Assembly: GCA_022823945.1 (NCBI GenBank)
Contig: JAJEBK010000048.1
Span: 1-64,000, forward strand
Source of the DNA: Anaerolineae bacterium
Lineage (GTDB): Bacteria > Chloroflexota > Anaerolineae > Aggregatilineales > Phototrophicaceae
Direction of reading: 5' to 3'
DNA length: 64,000 nucleotides
Each line of letters starts with the position of its first letter. Within the stretch, counting starts at the first letter, position 1. Positions 8,454-16,360 of the stretch are shown here, piece after piece. The position numbers and the translations under genes are program-made. Below the pieces are notes generated by a model that had not been told where the DNA came from, made no database searches, and was given only the letters and a program-made list of their open reading frames with translations.

Positions 8454-9460
8454 GTTTGCAACCTTCGATTACGAATAACAATCCGCACATACTTGGGCTT
8501 ACCTTTTATTGTACCATCCTTGTCTTTAATCAAGCCATGCGCCTTGAAAGGAGTCGTATCGCTTAGCCTGATGTCGTTAGCGCTGAGTATCTCAAACTGC
8601 TCGGGATTGTGCTTGTCCAAAAAGCTGATTGGCACACCCATCGCGCCTGCCCAGTCCATGGGGATTTCTTTCGTCTTGTCGACATTGATCGCATCATAGT
8701 TGTCGTAATGGGGATACTCTTCCGGTGAGTAGCGTTTGTACAGAATAAGTTCCTCGTGCCGCTTCTTGTGCTCAAGATTGGTGAACCAGCGAACCCCCTT
8801 CACCCTGACATATTGCCTTCCGTCCTCAGCAACCCTGTTTGTCGCTGCTGTTAGAGGGTAATTCTCTGGCACGCCGAATTCTCTGTCGCCGCTCTTGATG
8901 CTCGCTCCGTACCATATTTTGTCGTGTTGAAATAGCGGAAATATCTCCTTGTAAGTAGTGGCATTCATATTGCCGATAATCAAAAACTTCTTGTCATATT
9001 CGATCAACTGCGCGACATATTCCCGAAACAGTGAAAAAGGTGGGTTGGTCACCACGATGTCGGCTTGCTTTAGTAGTTCGATACATTCATCACTGCGAAA
9101 ATCGCCATCGCCTTCGAGATAATTTATACCAATATCTTCGGCGTCTGGCACGGCGGTCTCGTTTTCTGTGCCATCGTATTCCAGGTAGATGGCTCGTTCG
9201 CTGTCGTTTTGGCTGAACATATTCATCTGCTGGTTCTTGTAGCAGGTGGTGACGAGTTTCTTCAGTCCGAGGATGCGGAAGTTGTAGGCGAAATAATGAA
9301 AGAAGTTGCTAACGCGCGGGTCATCGCAATTGCAATAGATGATCTTACCACGGAAATGCTGGGTATAGTGGCGCAGTTCGTTTTCGATGTCGGATAGCTG
9401 GGTGTAGAACTCGTCTTTTTTGTTGGTTTTGGCTGCGTGCAGGTTTCTGTTTTTTGCCAT
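8450..9460 (-). CDS. EcoRI-type adenine-specific DNA methyltransferase
   Basis: A 336-residue protein of the EcoRI methylase family. The N-terminus (KNRNLHAAKTNKKDEFYTQ) and CNCDDPRVSNFFHYF are typical, and the catalytic motif IV is NPPF in DIVVTNPPFSLFREYV (about residues 136-151). The enzyme transfers a methyl group from S-adenosylmethionine to adenine N6. ATG at 9460 is preceded by GAGGAG at a good distance. Its stop overlaps the ATG of a truncated DUF262 copy. Together with the DUF262-HNH nuclease it forms a restriction-modification-like unit, wedged between two acyl-CoA dehydrogenase-like paralogues. Confidence 0.87.
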   Translation of the reverse strand: MAKNRNLHAAKTNKKDEFYTQLSDIENELRHYTQHFRGKIIYCNCDDPRVSNFFHYFAYNFRILGLKKLVTTCYKNQQMNMFSQNDSERAIYLEYDGTENETAVPDAEDIGINYLEGDGDFRSDECIELLKQADIVVTNPPFSLFREYVAQLIEYDKKFLIIGNMNATTYKEIFPLFQHDKIWYGASIKSGDREFGVPENYPLTAATNRVAEDGRQYVRVKGVRWFTNLEHKKRHEELILYKRYSPEEYPHYDNYDAINVDKTKEIPMDWAGAMGVPISFLDKHNPEQFEILSANDIRLSDTTPFKAHGLIKDKDGTIKGKPKYVRIVIRNRRLQT

Positions 9461-9507
9461 TTTTCTCCTCGCTTGGCGGACGAGTCAGTGGCCCGCCCCT
9501 ACAACCG

Positions 9508-11094
9508 TCAAATCTCTGTGCCTCCCCCTGACCTGTCGGGGGGACCGAGGGGGGTTGAGCGGGCGATCTGCTGGGCGCGCGCGTACAGGCGCAGCAGAAA
9601 GGCGCGCGGCTCTTCATCAATTTGCAGCCGAGCCCCCCGCATCTGCGGCAAAAACGGCGTCTCCAGCGCGCTTTCGCTGATGACCTGGTTGAACTGATTG
9701 ACAAAAGCGTTGTGCTGCATGACCACAGCGTTGAGGAAGTGTGGCTCGTCGGTCGCTTTCCACAGTTCGCAAGCCGCCAGCAGCGCCTCCATCCAATGCA
9801 GCAAAGCGCCCAGCTTGTAGCGGTGCTCGGGGTCGGTCAGCAGTTCGCGCGCGCCCAATTCCTCGCGCAGTTGCTGCATGGCGCGCACGATCAAGCCCGC
9901 GTCCAAATCGATTGGCAGCGCCAGATCTTCGATGTAGCGGGCATAATCGAAGAAGTCGGGATTGCGCAGGCGGCGGCTGTTGGCGCGGATTTGGTCGCCC
10001 GAGCGAGATGTGGCGATGCCATGGCGCAGCAGGTCCAGGCGCTGCTCGACATCGGCGCGGCGGCTCGCCCCCAGGTAACGCCGGGCATGCTTGGCGGTCA
10101 TCAGTGTGTTGATGGTGTAATGCCCGTCAAAGACCGGCAGCACAAAAGAATCGATGGCGTTGCGCCCGATGACCGACTCGGCCAGGAAGCCTTTGCTGCC
10201 GACCACCAGCAGATTCTGCCCCAGCAGTTCGTTGGCGCGCAGCAGCAGCCAGCTCTTCAACATCACGCCATGAAATTGCAAGAAGCTGCCGGCGCTGAAA
10301 GCCAGGGCGCGATAATAAATGAAGTTGAGCACCGCCCCTTGCAGCGCCAGATTATACATTTGGCGCAGCACATTGCTGAAATTGATGGGATTTTCGTTGA
10401 AGATGCGCTTCTTCGACAAGTGGTCGATGCTGGCGGGGATGGCTTCGTTCAGCAGCTTGACGCCCACATAGGCGCACTGGTATTTGCTGGGCATGGCCAT
10501 GCGCTGCAAGATCTGCAACCCATGCCCGAGCTTGCCCAGCAGGCGACCCGGCCCATCGATGTCGAAGCTGGTCAGCACCATGCGGCTGAGCACATGCGTC
10601 TCCAGGCGCTGCCAGTTTTTGCAGCTGCTCTGGGGCACGAGGAAGATGGAAAGTGAGCGCGGACCGCTGCTGGCCGGGTCGGTTTTGGCGACGATGGTGT
10701 GATAATCGGCGTGATACGAATTGTTGATAAGCCACTTGCGCCCTTTGATGTGATACTCGGCGCAGTCCGGGTCGGCGCAGAGAGGCGTGGCGATGGTGCG
10801 CGCGGACAACAGGTCGCTGCCGATCTCTTCTTCTGTCCAGCCCAGAGTGAAGAGGCTGTCTTTGAGCTCTTCGGCGATCTCGTCTTCGCCCGCGGCGATG
10901 ATGGTCATCCAGGCGAGCATGCTGGCGCCGGCCGCGATCATCAGGTCGGGTTCGTCGCCATACAACTCTGTGCCGACTTGCAGGGATTTGTGCATGTTGA
11001 AATCGGGCAGCAGGGCATCGTAGAGGTGACGGATCGACCCGCGCAGGTGGTCAAAGTCGACGATGCTGCCGAAATCGGGATCGGTGACAAACAT
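9508..11094 (-). CDS. Acyl-CoA dehydrogenase-like flavoprotein (paralogue 2)
   Basis: A 528-residue paralogue of the protein at 3931-5475, with the same blocks: FTLGWTEEEIGSDLLSART, GRKWLINNSYHADYHT, and GSKGFLAESVIGRNAIDSF. It also lacks an obvious GGxGYxxE catalytic block. The last 16 residues (STPLGPPDRSGGGTEI) are encoded by a type-B G/C-rich repeat, so the repeat has replaced or extended the natural C-terminus; paralogue 1 ends soon after the matching helix. ATG at 11094. Between this gene and paralogue 1 lies the whole methyltransferase/DUF262 island, suggesting insertion into a tandem pair. Substrate unknown. Confidence 0.72.
   Translation of the reverse strand: MFVTDPDFGSIVDFDHLRGSIRHLYDALLPDFNMHKSLQVGTELYGDEPDLMIAAGASMLAWMTIIAAGEDEIAEELKDSLFTLGWTEEEIGSDLLSARTIATPLCADPDCAEYHIKGRKWLINNSYHADYHTIVAKTDPASSGPRSLSIFLVPQSSCKNWQRLETHVLSRMVLTSFDIDGPGRLLGKLGHGLQILQRMAMPSKYQCAYVGVKLLNEAIPASIDHLSKKRIFNENPINFSNVLRQMYNLALQGAVLNFIYYRALAFSAGSFLQFHGVMLKSWLLLRANELLGQNLLVVGSKGFLAESVIGRNAIDSFVLPVFDGHYTINTLMTAKHARRYLGASRRADVEQRLDLLRHGIATSRSGDQIRANSRRLRNPDFFDYARYIEDLALPIDLDAGLIVRAMQQLREELGARELLTDPEHRYKLGALLHWMEALLAACELWKATDEPHFLNAVVMQHNAFVNQFNQVISESALETPFLPQMRGARLQIDEEPRAFLLRLYARAQQIARSTPLGPPDRSGGGTEI
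9511..9558. repeat. Type-B repeat forming a protein C-terminus
   Basis: The block CCTCCCCCTGACCTGTCGGG (from 9522) and its continuation is the same unit as in the tandem array at 14929. It encodes TPLGPPDRSGGG on the minus strand, the same reading frame as the copy inside the sulfatase at 12346-12384. Confidence 0.8.
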
Positions 11095-11204
11095 GCGGGC
11101 AAGTCCAAGTCATTCGCCGTGGCAATAGCCGCGCAAGTATAGGCGCAATATGGCGCGCTGTATAGTCCCCGCGGTTTTGGGGGCGCTTAATTGTGTGGAT
11201 GTGA

Positions 11205-11345
11205 TAATCGAACCCCCCATCCCCCGACCCCTTGCCCCCAGAACGAGGGAAGGGGAGTTGCAAAGCGACCGCAGAGAATGTAAGCCCCTCCCTCATTTTG
11301 GGTCGCGTAGACACAGACCGCCGGGAGGGGTTTGGGGTGGGGAAA
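11205..11345. repeat. Full-length type-A repeat unit with internal insert
   Basis: Two arms, CCCCCAGAACGAGGGAAGGG near 11235 and GCCCCTCCCTCATTTTGGG near 11282, then GGGAGGGGTTTGGGGTGGGG near 11323-11342. About 20 bases (TCGCGTAGACACAGACCGCC) interrupt the second hairpin. It fills most of the gap between the sulfatase and acyl-CoA dehydrogenase-like gene 2. Confidence 0.75.
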
Positions 11346-11346
11346 A

Positions 11347-12837
11347 CTACCGCACATCGGTCTCGCGCGGGACGACATCGCAGGTTTCTTGATACCAGGT
11401 CAGCAGCCGGTCGCGCAATTGGGCCAGCGTCGGCGCATAATCTGGCTCGTCGATGAGATTGCGCAGCTCACCCGGGTCGGCGCGCAGGTCATAGAGCTCG
11501 TCTCGTTCATAGAGGCGGCGTACATATTTGTGCGTTTTTGTGCGGCACATGGCGGCTTTGCTGTGCGATCCGCTTTCGCTTTTTTGCATCTGGGCGCGGG
11601 GCCAATAAAGCACGCCGGGGTCGTCATAGGCCGGGCTTTCTTTCTCTTTGGCTTGTTCTTCGCCATAGAGTCGTCCGCCTTCGCAGAAGACGGCATCACG
11701 GTGTGGGGTCTCGTCGCCGGCGATCACGCCCGCCAGCGAACGCCCGAAGTGGTCATAGCCGGGATCGATGCCCGCCCAGTCGTAGGCGGTGGCGGTGAAA
11801 TCGATCAGCTCCACTAATTGATCGCGGCTGCCGGGCTGGACAGGCGCTTGGGCAGGCGGCTTGACGATGAGTGGCACGCGCGTCAGGCAATCTTCAAATG
11901 TGTTCTGCGTCTTTTCTACCAAGCCATAATCGCCGGTGAAATCGCCATGATCGCTGAAAAAGAAAATGGCGCTGTCGTCATAAAGTCCGCTCTCTTGCAA
12001 AGCGGCGACCAGCTTGCCAAACTGGGCATCGACGCGGGCGCACATACCATAATAGGTGGCGCGCAGCTCGGTGAAGCGCTCTTCGCTCCAGCCTTGCAGT
12101 CCCTGGCGCTGGTAGACGCCTTCCAACAGCGAGGGCTTGCTCGACCAGTCGGGCGTGGGCAGCCGTGCCGGGATCGCCTCGCGGTTGATCTGGCTGAACC
12201 AGGGGTCTTCGACGCCATAGGGCGGGTGCGGATAGCCGATGGGCAGGTAGATACAGAGCGGCTGGTCGGGCGGGGCATTGCGGATCTGCTGGCAAGCGCC
12301 ATCGACCATCGCCCAGTCGTTGTCATAATAGACACTGTCTTCAAAACCTCCCCCTGACCCGTCGGGGGGACTGAGGGGGGTCAGTTTGCCCGCGAAGAAG
12401 GAGTAATAATTGTCGCCTTCGGGGTCGCCACGCCAATCATCGGCGCTGTGCAGGTTGGGGCGCAGCGGACGCTCTGCCGCGTATTTGACATCGCAATAGT
12501 CCTCAAAGCCAGCCTGTCGCGGCACGAGGTCGTTTTTGCCGCCCCACCATACGAAGTAGCCGGCATCTTTGAGTTTTTTGAGCAAGACAGGTTCATCCGG
12601 ACGCAGCATATGGAACATGGTGCGATGCCCGCGCACATGCGGATACCAGCCCGTCATAAATGAGCAGCGGCTGGGTGTGCAGACGGGGTTCTGGCAGAAA
12701 GCATGGCGGAAGGAGACGGCGTCAGATTCGATGATGCGGTCGAGGTTGGGCGTGACAGCGGCGGGATTGCCCAGATGCGCCATGACATCGCCGCGCCATT
12801 GGTCGGGGTTGAAGATGATGATGTGTGGTTGCTGCAT
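11347..12837 (-). CDS. Formylglycine-dependent sulfatase
   Basis: A 496-residue type I sulfatase of the alkaline-phosphatase fold. CTPSRCSFMTG places the formylglycine cysteine at residue 53; the N-terminal metal residue lies in NPDQWR (D12) and a second metal site in FFSDHGDF. Residues 152-164 (LTPLSPPDGSGGG) are exactly 39 bases of a type-B repeat inserted between strands near YYSFFAGK and FEDSVYYD; the frame is kept. ATG at 12837 follows AGGAG with 6 bases between. No signal peptide is seen, so it is probably cytoplasmic. It hydrolyses a sulfate ester of unknown nature; the anaerobic-type maturase or FGE needed is not in the window. Confidence 0.87.
   Translation of the reverse strand: MQQPHIIIFNPDQWRGDVMAHLGNPAAVTPNLDRIIESDAVSFRHAFCQNPVCTPSRCSFMTGWYPHVRGHRTMFHMLRPDEPVLLKKLKDAGYFVWWGGKNDLVPRQAGFEDYCDVKYAAERPLRPNLHSADDWRGDPEGDNYYSFFAGKLTPLSPPDGSGGGFEDSVYYDNDWAMVDGACQQIRNAPPDQPLCIYLPIGYPHPPYGVEDPWFSQINREAIPARLPTPDWSSKPSLLEGVYQRQGLQGWSEERFTELRATYYGMCARVDAQFGKLVAALQESGLYDDSAIFFFSDHGDFTGDYGLVEKTQNTFEDCLTRVPLIVKPPAQAPVQPGSRDQLVELIDFTATAYDWAGIDPGYDHFGRSLAGVIAGDETPHRDAVFCEGGRLYGEEQAKEKESPAYDDPGVLYWPRAQMQKSESGSHSKAAMCRTKTHKYVRRLYERDELYDLRADPGELRNLIDEPDYAPTLAQLRDRLLTWYQETCDVVPRETDVR
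12346..12384. repeat. Type-B repeat inserted in frame in the sulfatase
   Basis: Thirty-nine bases, the same length as the period of the array at 14929-15085, with CCTCCCCCTGACCCGTCGGG at its start. They encode 13 extra residues in the sulfatase. Confidence 0.8.
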
Positions 12838-12862
12838 AAAATGCTCCTATTCCCGGTGTTTC

Positions 12863-13264
12863 TTAAACTGCCCAGTCTTCAATCGCAAGTTGCGGCACGC
12901 GACGGAAGTGGCGGGTGTTGTGGGTTACCAGGATCAAATTTTGCGCCAAAGCGATTGCGGCAATTTGGGTATCCACAGGACCGATTCTTATACCTGCGTT
13001 CTTCAGGTATCCATCAATGCGTCCATATGCTCTCGCTGCAGCTTGGTCAAACGACAGAATCGTATAGTGCAAAAAGAAAGCCGACTGTTTTGCATAAGTC
13101 AGCAAAGACTGCTCCGATCGGGCAGCACCAGAGAACATTTCCGCCAAAGTCAGCGCGCTTATGGCGATCTCGGATCTGGGCACAAGATCTGCGTTGTGCT
13201 TCACTCGCGGTTCGCGTCCATTTAACAGATATATACAGATGTCGGTATCTAGCAGGTAGATCAT
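12863..13264 (-). CDS. vapC: VapC-like PIN-domain toxin
   Basis: A 133-residue PIN-domain ribonuclease. The acidic residues are in place: D6 in LLDTDICIYLL, E42 in TLAEMF and D98 in GPVDTQIAAIA, followed by LVTHNTRHF, the usual C-terminal block. Its ATG overlaps the stop of the upstream antitoxin gene by four bases (ATGA), the standard toxin-antitoxin layout. Such toxins cleave tRNA or rRNA when the antitoxin is degraded. The pair sits between the sulfatase and DUF917 gene 1 and is likely an accessory insertion. Confidence 0.88.
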   Translation of the reverse strand: MIYLLDTDICIYLLNGREPRVKHNADLVPRSEIAISALTLAEMFSGAARSEQSLLTYAKQSAFFLHYTILSFDQAAARAYGRIDGYLKNAGIRIGPVDTQIAAIALAQNLILVTHNTRHFRRVPQLAIEDWAV

Positions 13265-13539
13265 TCCAGGACTTCGTAAACCTCGCGGTTGCCGAAATCG
13301 TCGCGCCGAAACCGTAAATCAGGTAAGCTGCCGAATGTGTTGGCGATATACTCGTCCCATGATATGTCTTTGTACTCTTGCTGTCTGATGTCATGTTGCA
13401 GAGCACGGCTCAAGTACTCCAAGAGTTGCGTCTTTTCTTCTAGCGTGAGCTTATGCATCGCGCGCACAATATCCAAGAGAGCGCTGTGCGATCCCTCAGC
13501 AATGTGGTAGCTTGTTTCATTTTCGATTACTTCTTGCAT
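13261..13539 (-). CDS. Antitoxin partner of the VapC-like toxin
   Basis: A 92-residue acidic protein directly upstream of, and overlapping, the PIN toxin gene. It contains ALLDIVRAMHKLTLEEKTQLL and, near the end, ISWDEYIANTFGSLPD, which resembles the C-terminal toxin-binding tails of VapB-like antitoxins. No clear DNA-binding fold was recognised at the N-terminus. ATG at 13539 is chosen; a GTG at 13566 would add nine basic residues and cannot be excluded, since the GGGA signal is badly spaced for 13539. Assignment rests mainly on gene order. Confidence 0.68.
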   Translation of the reverse strand: MQEVIENETSYHIAEGSHSALLDIVRAMHKLTLEEKTQLLEYLSRALQHDIRQQEYKDISWDEYIANTFGSLPDLRFRRDDFGNREVYEVLE

Positions 13540-13587
13540 TGGATTTGACCGTTCCCTTTTCCTCACTATATAAGCACAAATTGCCCC

Positions 13588-14778
13588 TCACAACAAATCT
13601 CCTGGCAGCGGGCAGAAGTCGATATCGTAGCCAAAGGCGCGCGGACCGACCACCGCCAGCGCTTCGGGCGTTTTCAGTTCTTTGGGCGCGGGCATGCCCA
13701 GCACCGCCACGCGCAATCCATAACGCAGCGCCTCTGTGCCGATCGCCTCGCCGTCGTCCAGGCTCACAATCGTGATCAGGTCGGGCACAGCGCACAGCAC
13801 ATCATCGCCCAGCCGCGCGACGAGATTTTCGTTTTGGAAGTCGATTTGCAATATCCCAGTAACCCCCCTCGGTCCCCCCATCGAGATTGGGGGAGGCTGA
13901 ACCTTTGACTCCCCTCTGCAACCCGTTGGGGAGGGGTCGGGGGTGGGGTAGATGCCGGCAGCAGGTGTCTCGTTGTGGAAAGGCGCGATTTTCAGCTGGC
14001 CGCGGGCGAATCCCTGCACAGTCCGCCGTTCGACATCGGTGATCTTGCCGGTGAACAAAATGCGACCTTTGCAGAGCTTGGCGATCGTCTCGGCTGGTTC
14101 GATGCTGCGCGCGCGACAATCCAGCACGCTTTCGCCGATGCGCTTCGCCAGGCTGAGGGTGTCGCGGATGATGGTGCGCTTCAAGTCTGCGCCACTCAGC
14201 ACCGGCATCACTAGCGCAGCGCTGCCACCCATCTCGATAGTCAGGCTGCGGGCGAACTCTTCAGCCTGCTTTGCGCTGCCGATGCGCGGGAAAATGGCGA
14301 TGTTGCCGTGCGTGTCGGCCAGGGCAAAAGGGCTCGGCGCAACGCCATAAATCATGAAGGTGTCCATCTGCAGCTCGGGGAAGGCGCGTCCCATGCTGTC
14401 GCCATCGACGACGGGCAGGCCCAACTGCAAGGCGGCCACCAGCGGACCCAGCGCGTTGCCACCACCGATCTCGCCGATGATGATGGCGTGCATGGGCTGG
14501 CCCAGGTGGGCTTCCATGGCGCGGACGGCACGCATGATCTCGCGCCCTTCTTGCAGTTTCTCGTTGCTGACTGTGGGCGCGCCCATGCCACCGACCGCGC
14601 AGACCAGGGCATCGTCTGGCACATCGTCGGCGCGGATGATGGGCAGGGATTTGCCGCCCCCGCGCAATTCGTTGTCCAGGCGCAGACGGTTGAGATAGGT
14701 GCTGCCGCCCCCACCCGTGCCGAGTATGCCCGCGCCGATGGCGATGGCGTGGGTGTCGTTGAGGGTTACGGATTGCAT
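13588..14778 (-). CDS. DUF917 protein (copy 1) with in-frame repeat insert
   Basis: A 396-residue DUF917 (S-methyl-thiohydantoin desulfurase-related) protein. It has the N-terminal GAGILGTGGGGSTYLNRL glycine-rich loop, GGMGAPTV, GEIGGGNAL, and GDSMGRAFPELQMDTF in the middle. Residues about 276-308 (IYPTPDPSPTGCRGES and following) are encoded by a type-A repeat and are absent from copies 2-4, where the FQNE block follows at once. ATG at 14778 is chosen because homology starts there. It resembles copy 4 more than copies 2 and 3. DUF917 proteins usually accompany HyuA-type ATPases; exact reaction unknown. Confidence 0.82.
   Translation of the reverse strand: MQSVTLNDTHAIAIGAGILGTGGGGSTYLNRLRLDNELRGGGKSLPIIRADDVPDDALVCAVGGMGAPTVSNEKLQEGREIMRAVRAMEAHLGQPMHAIIIGEIGGGNALGPLVAALQLGLPVVDGDSMGRAFPELQMDTFMIYGVAPSPFALADTHGNIAIFPRIGSAKQAEEFARSLTIEMGGSAALVMPVLSGADLKRTIIRDTLSLAKRIGESVLDCRARSIEPAETIAKLCKGRILFTGKITDVERRTVQGFARGQLKIAPFHNETPAAGIYPTPDPSPTGCRGESKVQPPPISMGGPRGVTGILQIDFQNENLVARLGDDVLCAVPDLITIVSLDDGEAIGTEALRYGLRVAVLGMPAPKELKTPEALAVVGPRAFGYDIDFCPLPGDLL
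13855..13953. repeat. Type-A repeat inserted in frame in DUF917 copy 1
   Basis: About 99 bases: CCCCCCATCGAGATTGGGGG hairpin near 13874-13893 and ACCCGTTGGGGAGGGGTCGG near 13920-13940. It adds some 33 residues to the encoded protein without a stop. Confidence 0.75.
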
Positions 14779-14814
14779 TGTTTCTTTATCTTCTCCATAG
14801 AGACACAGAAGTAA

Positions 14815-14872
14815 GTCCAACAAAGAAATGCAACATTCAAATGGAATCGTGTAGGGGCGACTCTTGAGTCGC
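14815..14872. repeat. Compound repeat D (ATGCAACA block plus GGGGCGA hairpin)
   Basis: CAACAAAGAAATGCAACATTC followed about ten bases later by GTAGGGGCGACTCTTGAGTC. The same pair of blocks, in either orientation, occurs at 36615-36690, 41571-41630 and 42080-42140. Confidence 0.65.
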
Positions 14873-14928
14873 GTAACCCCTCTCCCAGCCCCTCCCCGAC
14901 GAGTCAGGGAGGGGAGTCAAGGTATGTG

Positions 14929-15085
14929 CCTCCCCCTGACCTGTCGGGGGGATTGAGGGGGGTTTCGCCTCCCCCTGACCTGTCGGGGGGATTGAGGGGG
15001 GTTTCGCCTCCCCCTGACCTGTCGGGGGGATTGAGGGGGGGTTTCGCCTCCCCTGACCTGTCGGGGGGACCGAGGGGGTGATTAT
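14929..15085. repeat. Tandem array of four 39-base type-B repeats
   Basis: Copies begin at 14929, 14968, 15007 and 15047 with CCTCCCCCTGACCTGTCGGG and are nearly identical; the period is 39 bases (40 for the last step). The final copy has one C fewer and a GACCGAGG variant. It fills the gap of about 310 bases between DUF917 copies 1 and 2, together with repeat D and a GACGAGTCAGGGAGGGG piece near 14898. No gene was seen in the gap. Confidence 0.9.
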
Positions 15086-15090
15086 CGAGC

Positions 15091-16170
15091 TCACCCAAAC
15101 CGCTCTTCCACCGGCACATAATCGACATCGTAGCCAAAGTAGCGCGGATGAGCCAATTGCAGAGCGGCTGGTTCTCGCCATTGTGGCGCGCAGGGGAAGG
15201 CGATCACCGCCACGCGCATGCCATAGCGCAGCGCCTCGGTCGTGATGGGCTCGCCCGTTTCATTATCCAGCACAGCGATTAGATCGGGCACGGTCGCCGC
15301 GAACTCGCCATCGATGCGCGCCGCCAGGTGTTCGTTTTGGAAGTCCAGCAACAGCTCGCGCCCGGCGTATGCGCCCGTACCACCCATGGCCGCCGTGCCT
15401 TTGTTCCAGCCGCCTTCGATGCGCCGGTCGACATCGGTGATTTTGCCGCGAAAGAGCAGGAAGCCGTCCACCGCCGCTCGCACCGCATCGACTGGATTGG
15501 CTTCGGCGCGGCGGGCGTTGCGCACCGTCTTGCCGATATTTTCCGCCAGCGTGATGGTGCCGTGGATAGACGCTTCTTTCAGTTGGCGCACGGTGGCGGA
15601 ATAGAGTGCGATCATGCCCTCCGCGCCCATGTGCACCACGCAAGACCGCGCGAATGTTTCGACCCAGGCATTGCTCACCGTGTCCATCAGCAGCACATTG
15701 CCGCGTTCGTCGGACATGGCGAAAGGGCTGGCGGTGATGCCATGCGCGGTGAAAATGGTCATCTGGATTTCGGGGAAAGCGCGCCCCATGCCATCGCAGT
15801 CGACCATGGGGATGCGCAGGCGAGCCGCGACATAGATGGGCATGACAGAGTTCAGGCCGCCCGCCTCGATGCTCATCGTGCCGCGGGGCTGGCGGCCGGA
15901 ATATTTGCCAAGCGCTTGAAAGGCGCGGATCATGTCATCGCCGGCTGGCAGTTTTTCCACGATGACGATGGGCGCGCCCATGCCAGCGGCTGGCACGATC
16001 AGGTCATCGTCGTCCAGCTCGTCCAGCGTGTATAGCTCGACCGGACCATACTGGCGGATGGCTTCGCGAGCCATGAGCTTGCCGACATAGGGATCGCCGC
16101 CGCCGCCCGTGCCCAGCACCGCAGCGCCCAAGGCTATGTCTTCGACGGCCGCTTCGTCAATGATGCGCAT
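15091..16170 (-). CDS. DUF917 protein (copy 2)
   Basis: A 359-residue DUF917 protein beginning MRIIDEAAVEDIALGAAVLG, with TGGGGDPYVGKL, GAPIVIVEK, IEAGGLNS, and CDGMGRAFPEIQ. No insertion is present: LLDFQNEHLAARIDGEF follows directly after the linker, which makes it a good ruler for the insert in copy 1. It is very similar to copy 3 immediately upstream (16361-17440) and more distant from copies 1 and 4; copies 2 and 3 look like a recent tandem duplication. ATG at 16170. Probable role in a HyuA-linked hydrolysis of a cyclic amide or thiohydantoin, inferred from context. Confidence 0.85.
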   Translation of the reverse strand: MRIIDEAAVEDIALGAAVLGTGGGGDPYVGKLMAREAIRQYGPVELYTLDELDDDDLIVPAAGMGAPIVIVEKLPAGDDMIRAFQALGKYSGRQPRGTMSIEAGGLNSVMPIYVAARLRIPMVDCDGMGRAFPEIQMTIFTAHGITASPFAMSDERGNVLLMDTVSNAWVETFARSCVVHMGAEGMIALYSATVRQLKEASIHGTITLAENIGKTVRNARRAEANPVDAVRAAVDGFLLFRGKITDVDRRIEGGWNKGTAAMGGTGAYAGRELLLDFQNEHLAARIDGEFAATVPDLIAVLDNETGEPITTEALRYGMRVAVIAFPCAPQWREPAALQLAHPRYFGYDVDYVPVEERFG

Positions 16171-16195
16171 GTTGTCGTTATCCTTCTATTCATCT

Positions 16196-16345
16196 CAAGT
16201 TTCGCATAGGGGCGAGGCGATGAACTCGCCCGTTGAAATCGCAATTATCCAATCGGTTCGTTGTAGGGGCGACCTACCAGGTCCCCCGCTTTCAAAAATA
16301 CCAATCTATCAATAACGGGCGATATGGTATATCGCCCCTACAACT
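16196..16345. repeat. Cluster of GGGGCGA-type hairpin repeats
   Basis: Three short copies: CATAGGGGCGAGGCGATGAA near 16205, TGTAGGGGCGACCTACCAGG near 16262, and GGTATATCGCCCCTACAAC near 16325-16344 in opposite orientation. They occupy the gap between DUF917 copies 2 and 3. Confidence 0.65.
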
Positions 16346-16360
16346 AATCCGCGGTGGGGG

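Noticed and set aside
14929..15085. CRISPR-like array
   Set aside because: Four direct repeats of 39 bases follow each other with no spacers and no cas genes nearby; the unit is also dispersed in genes.
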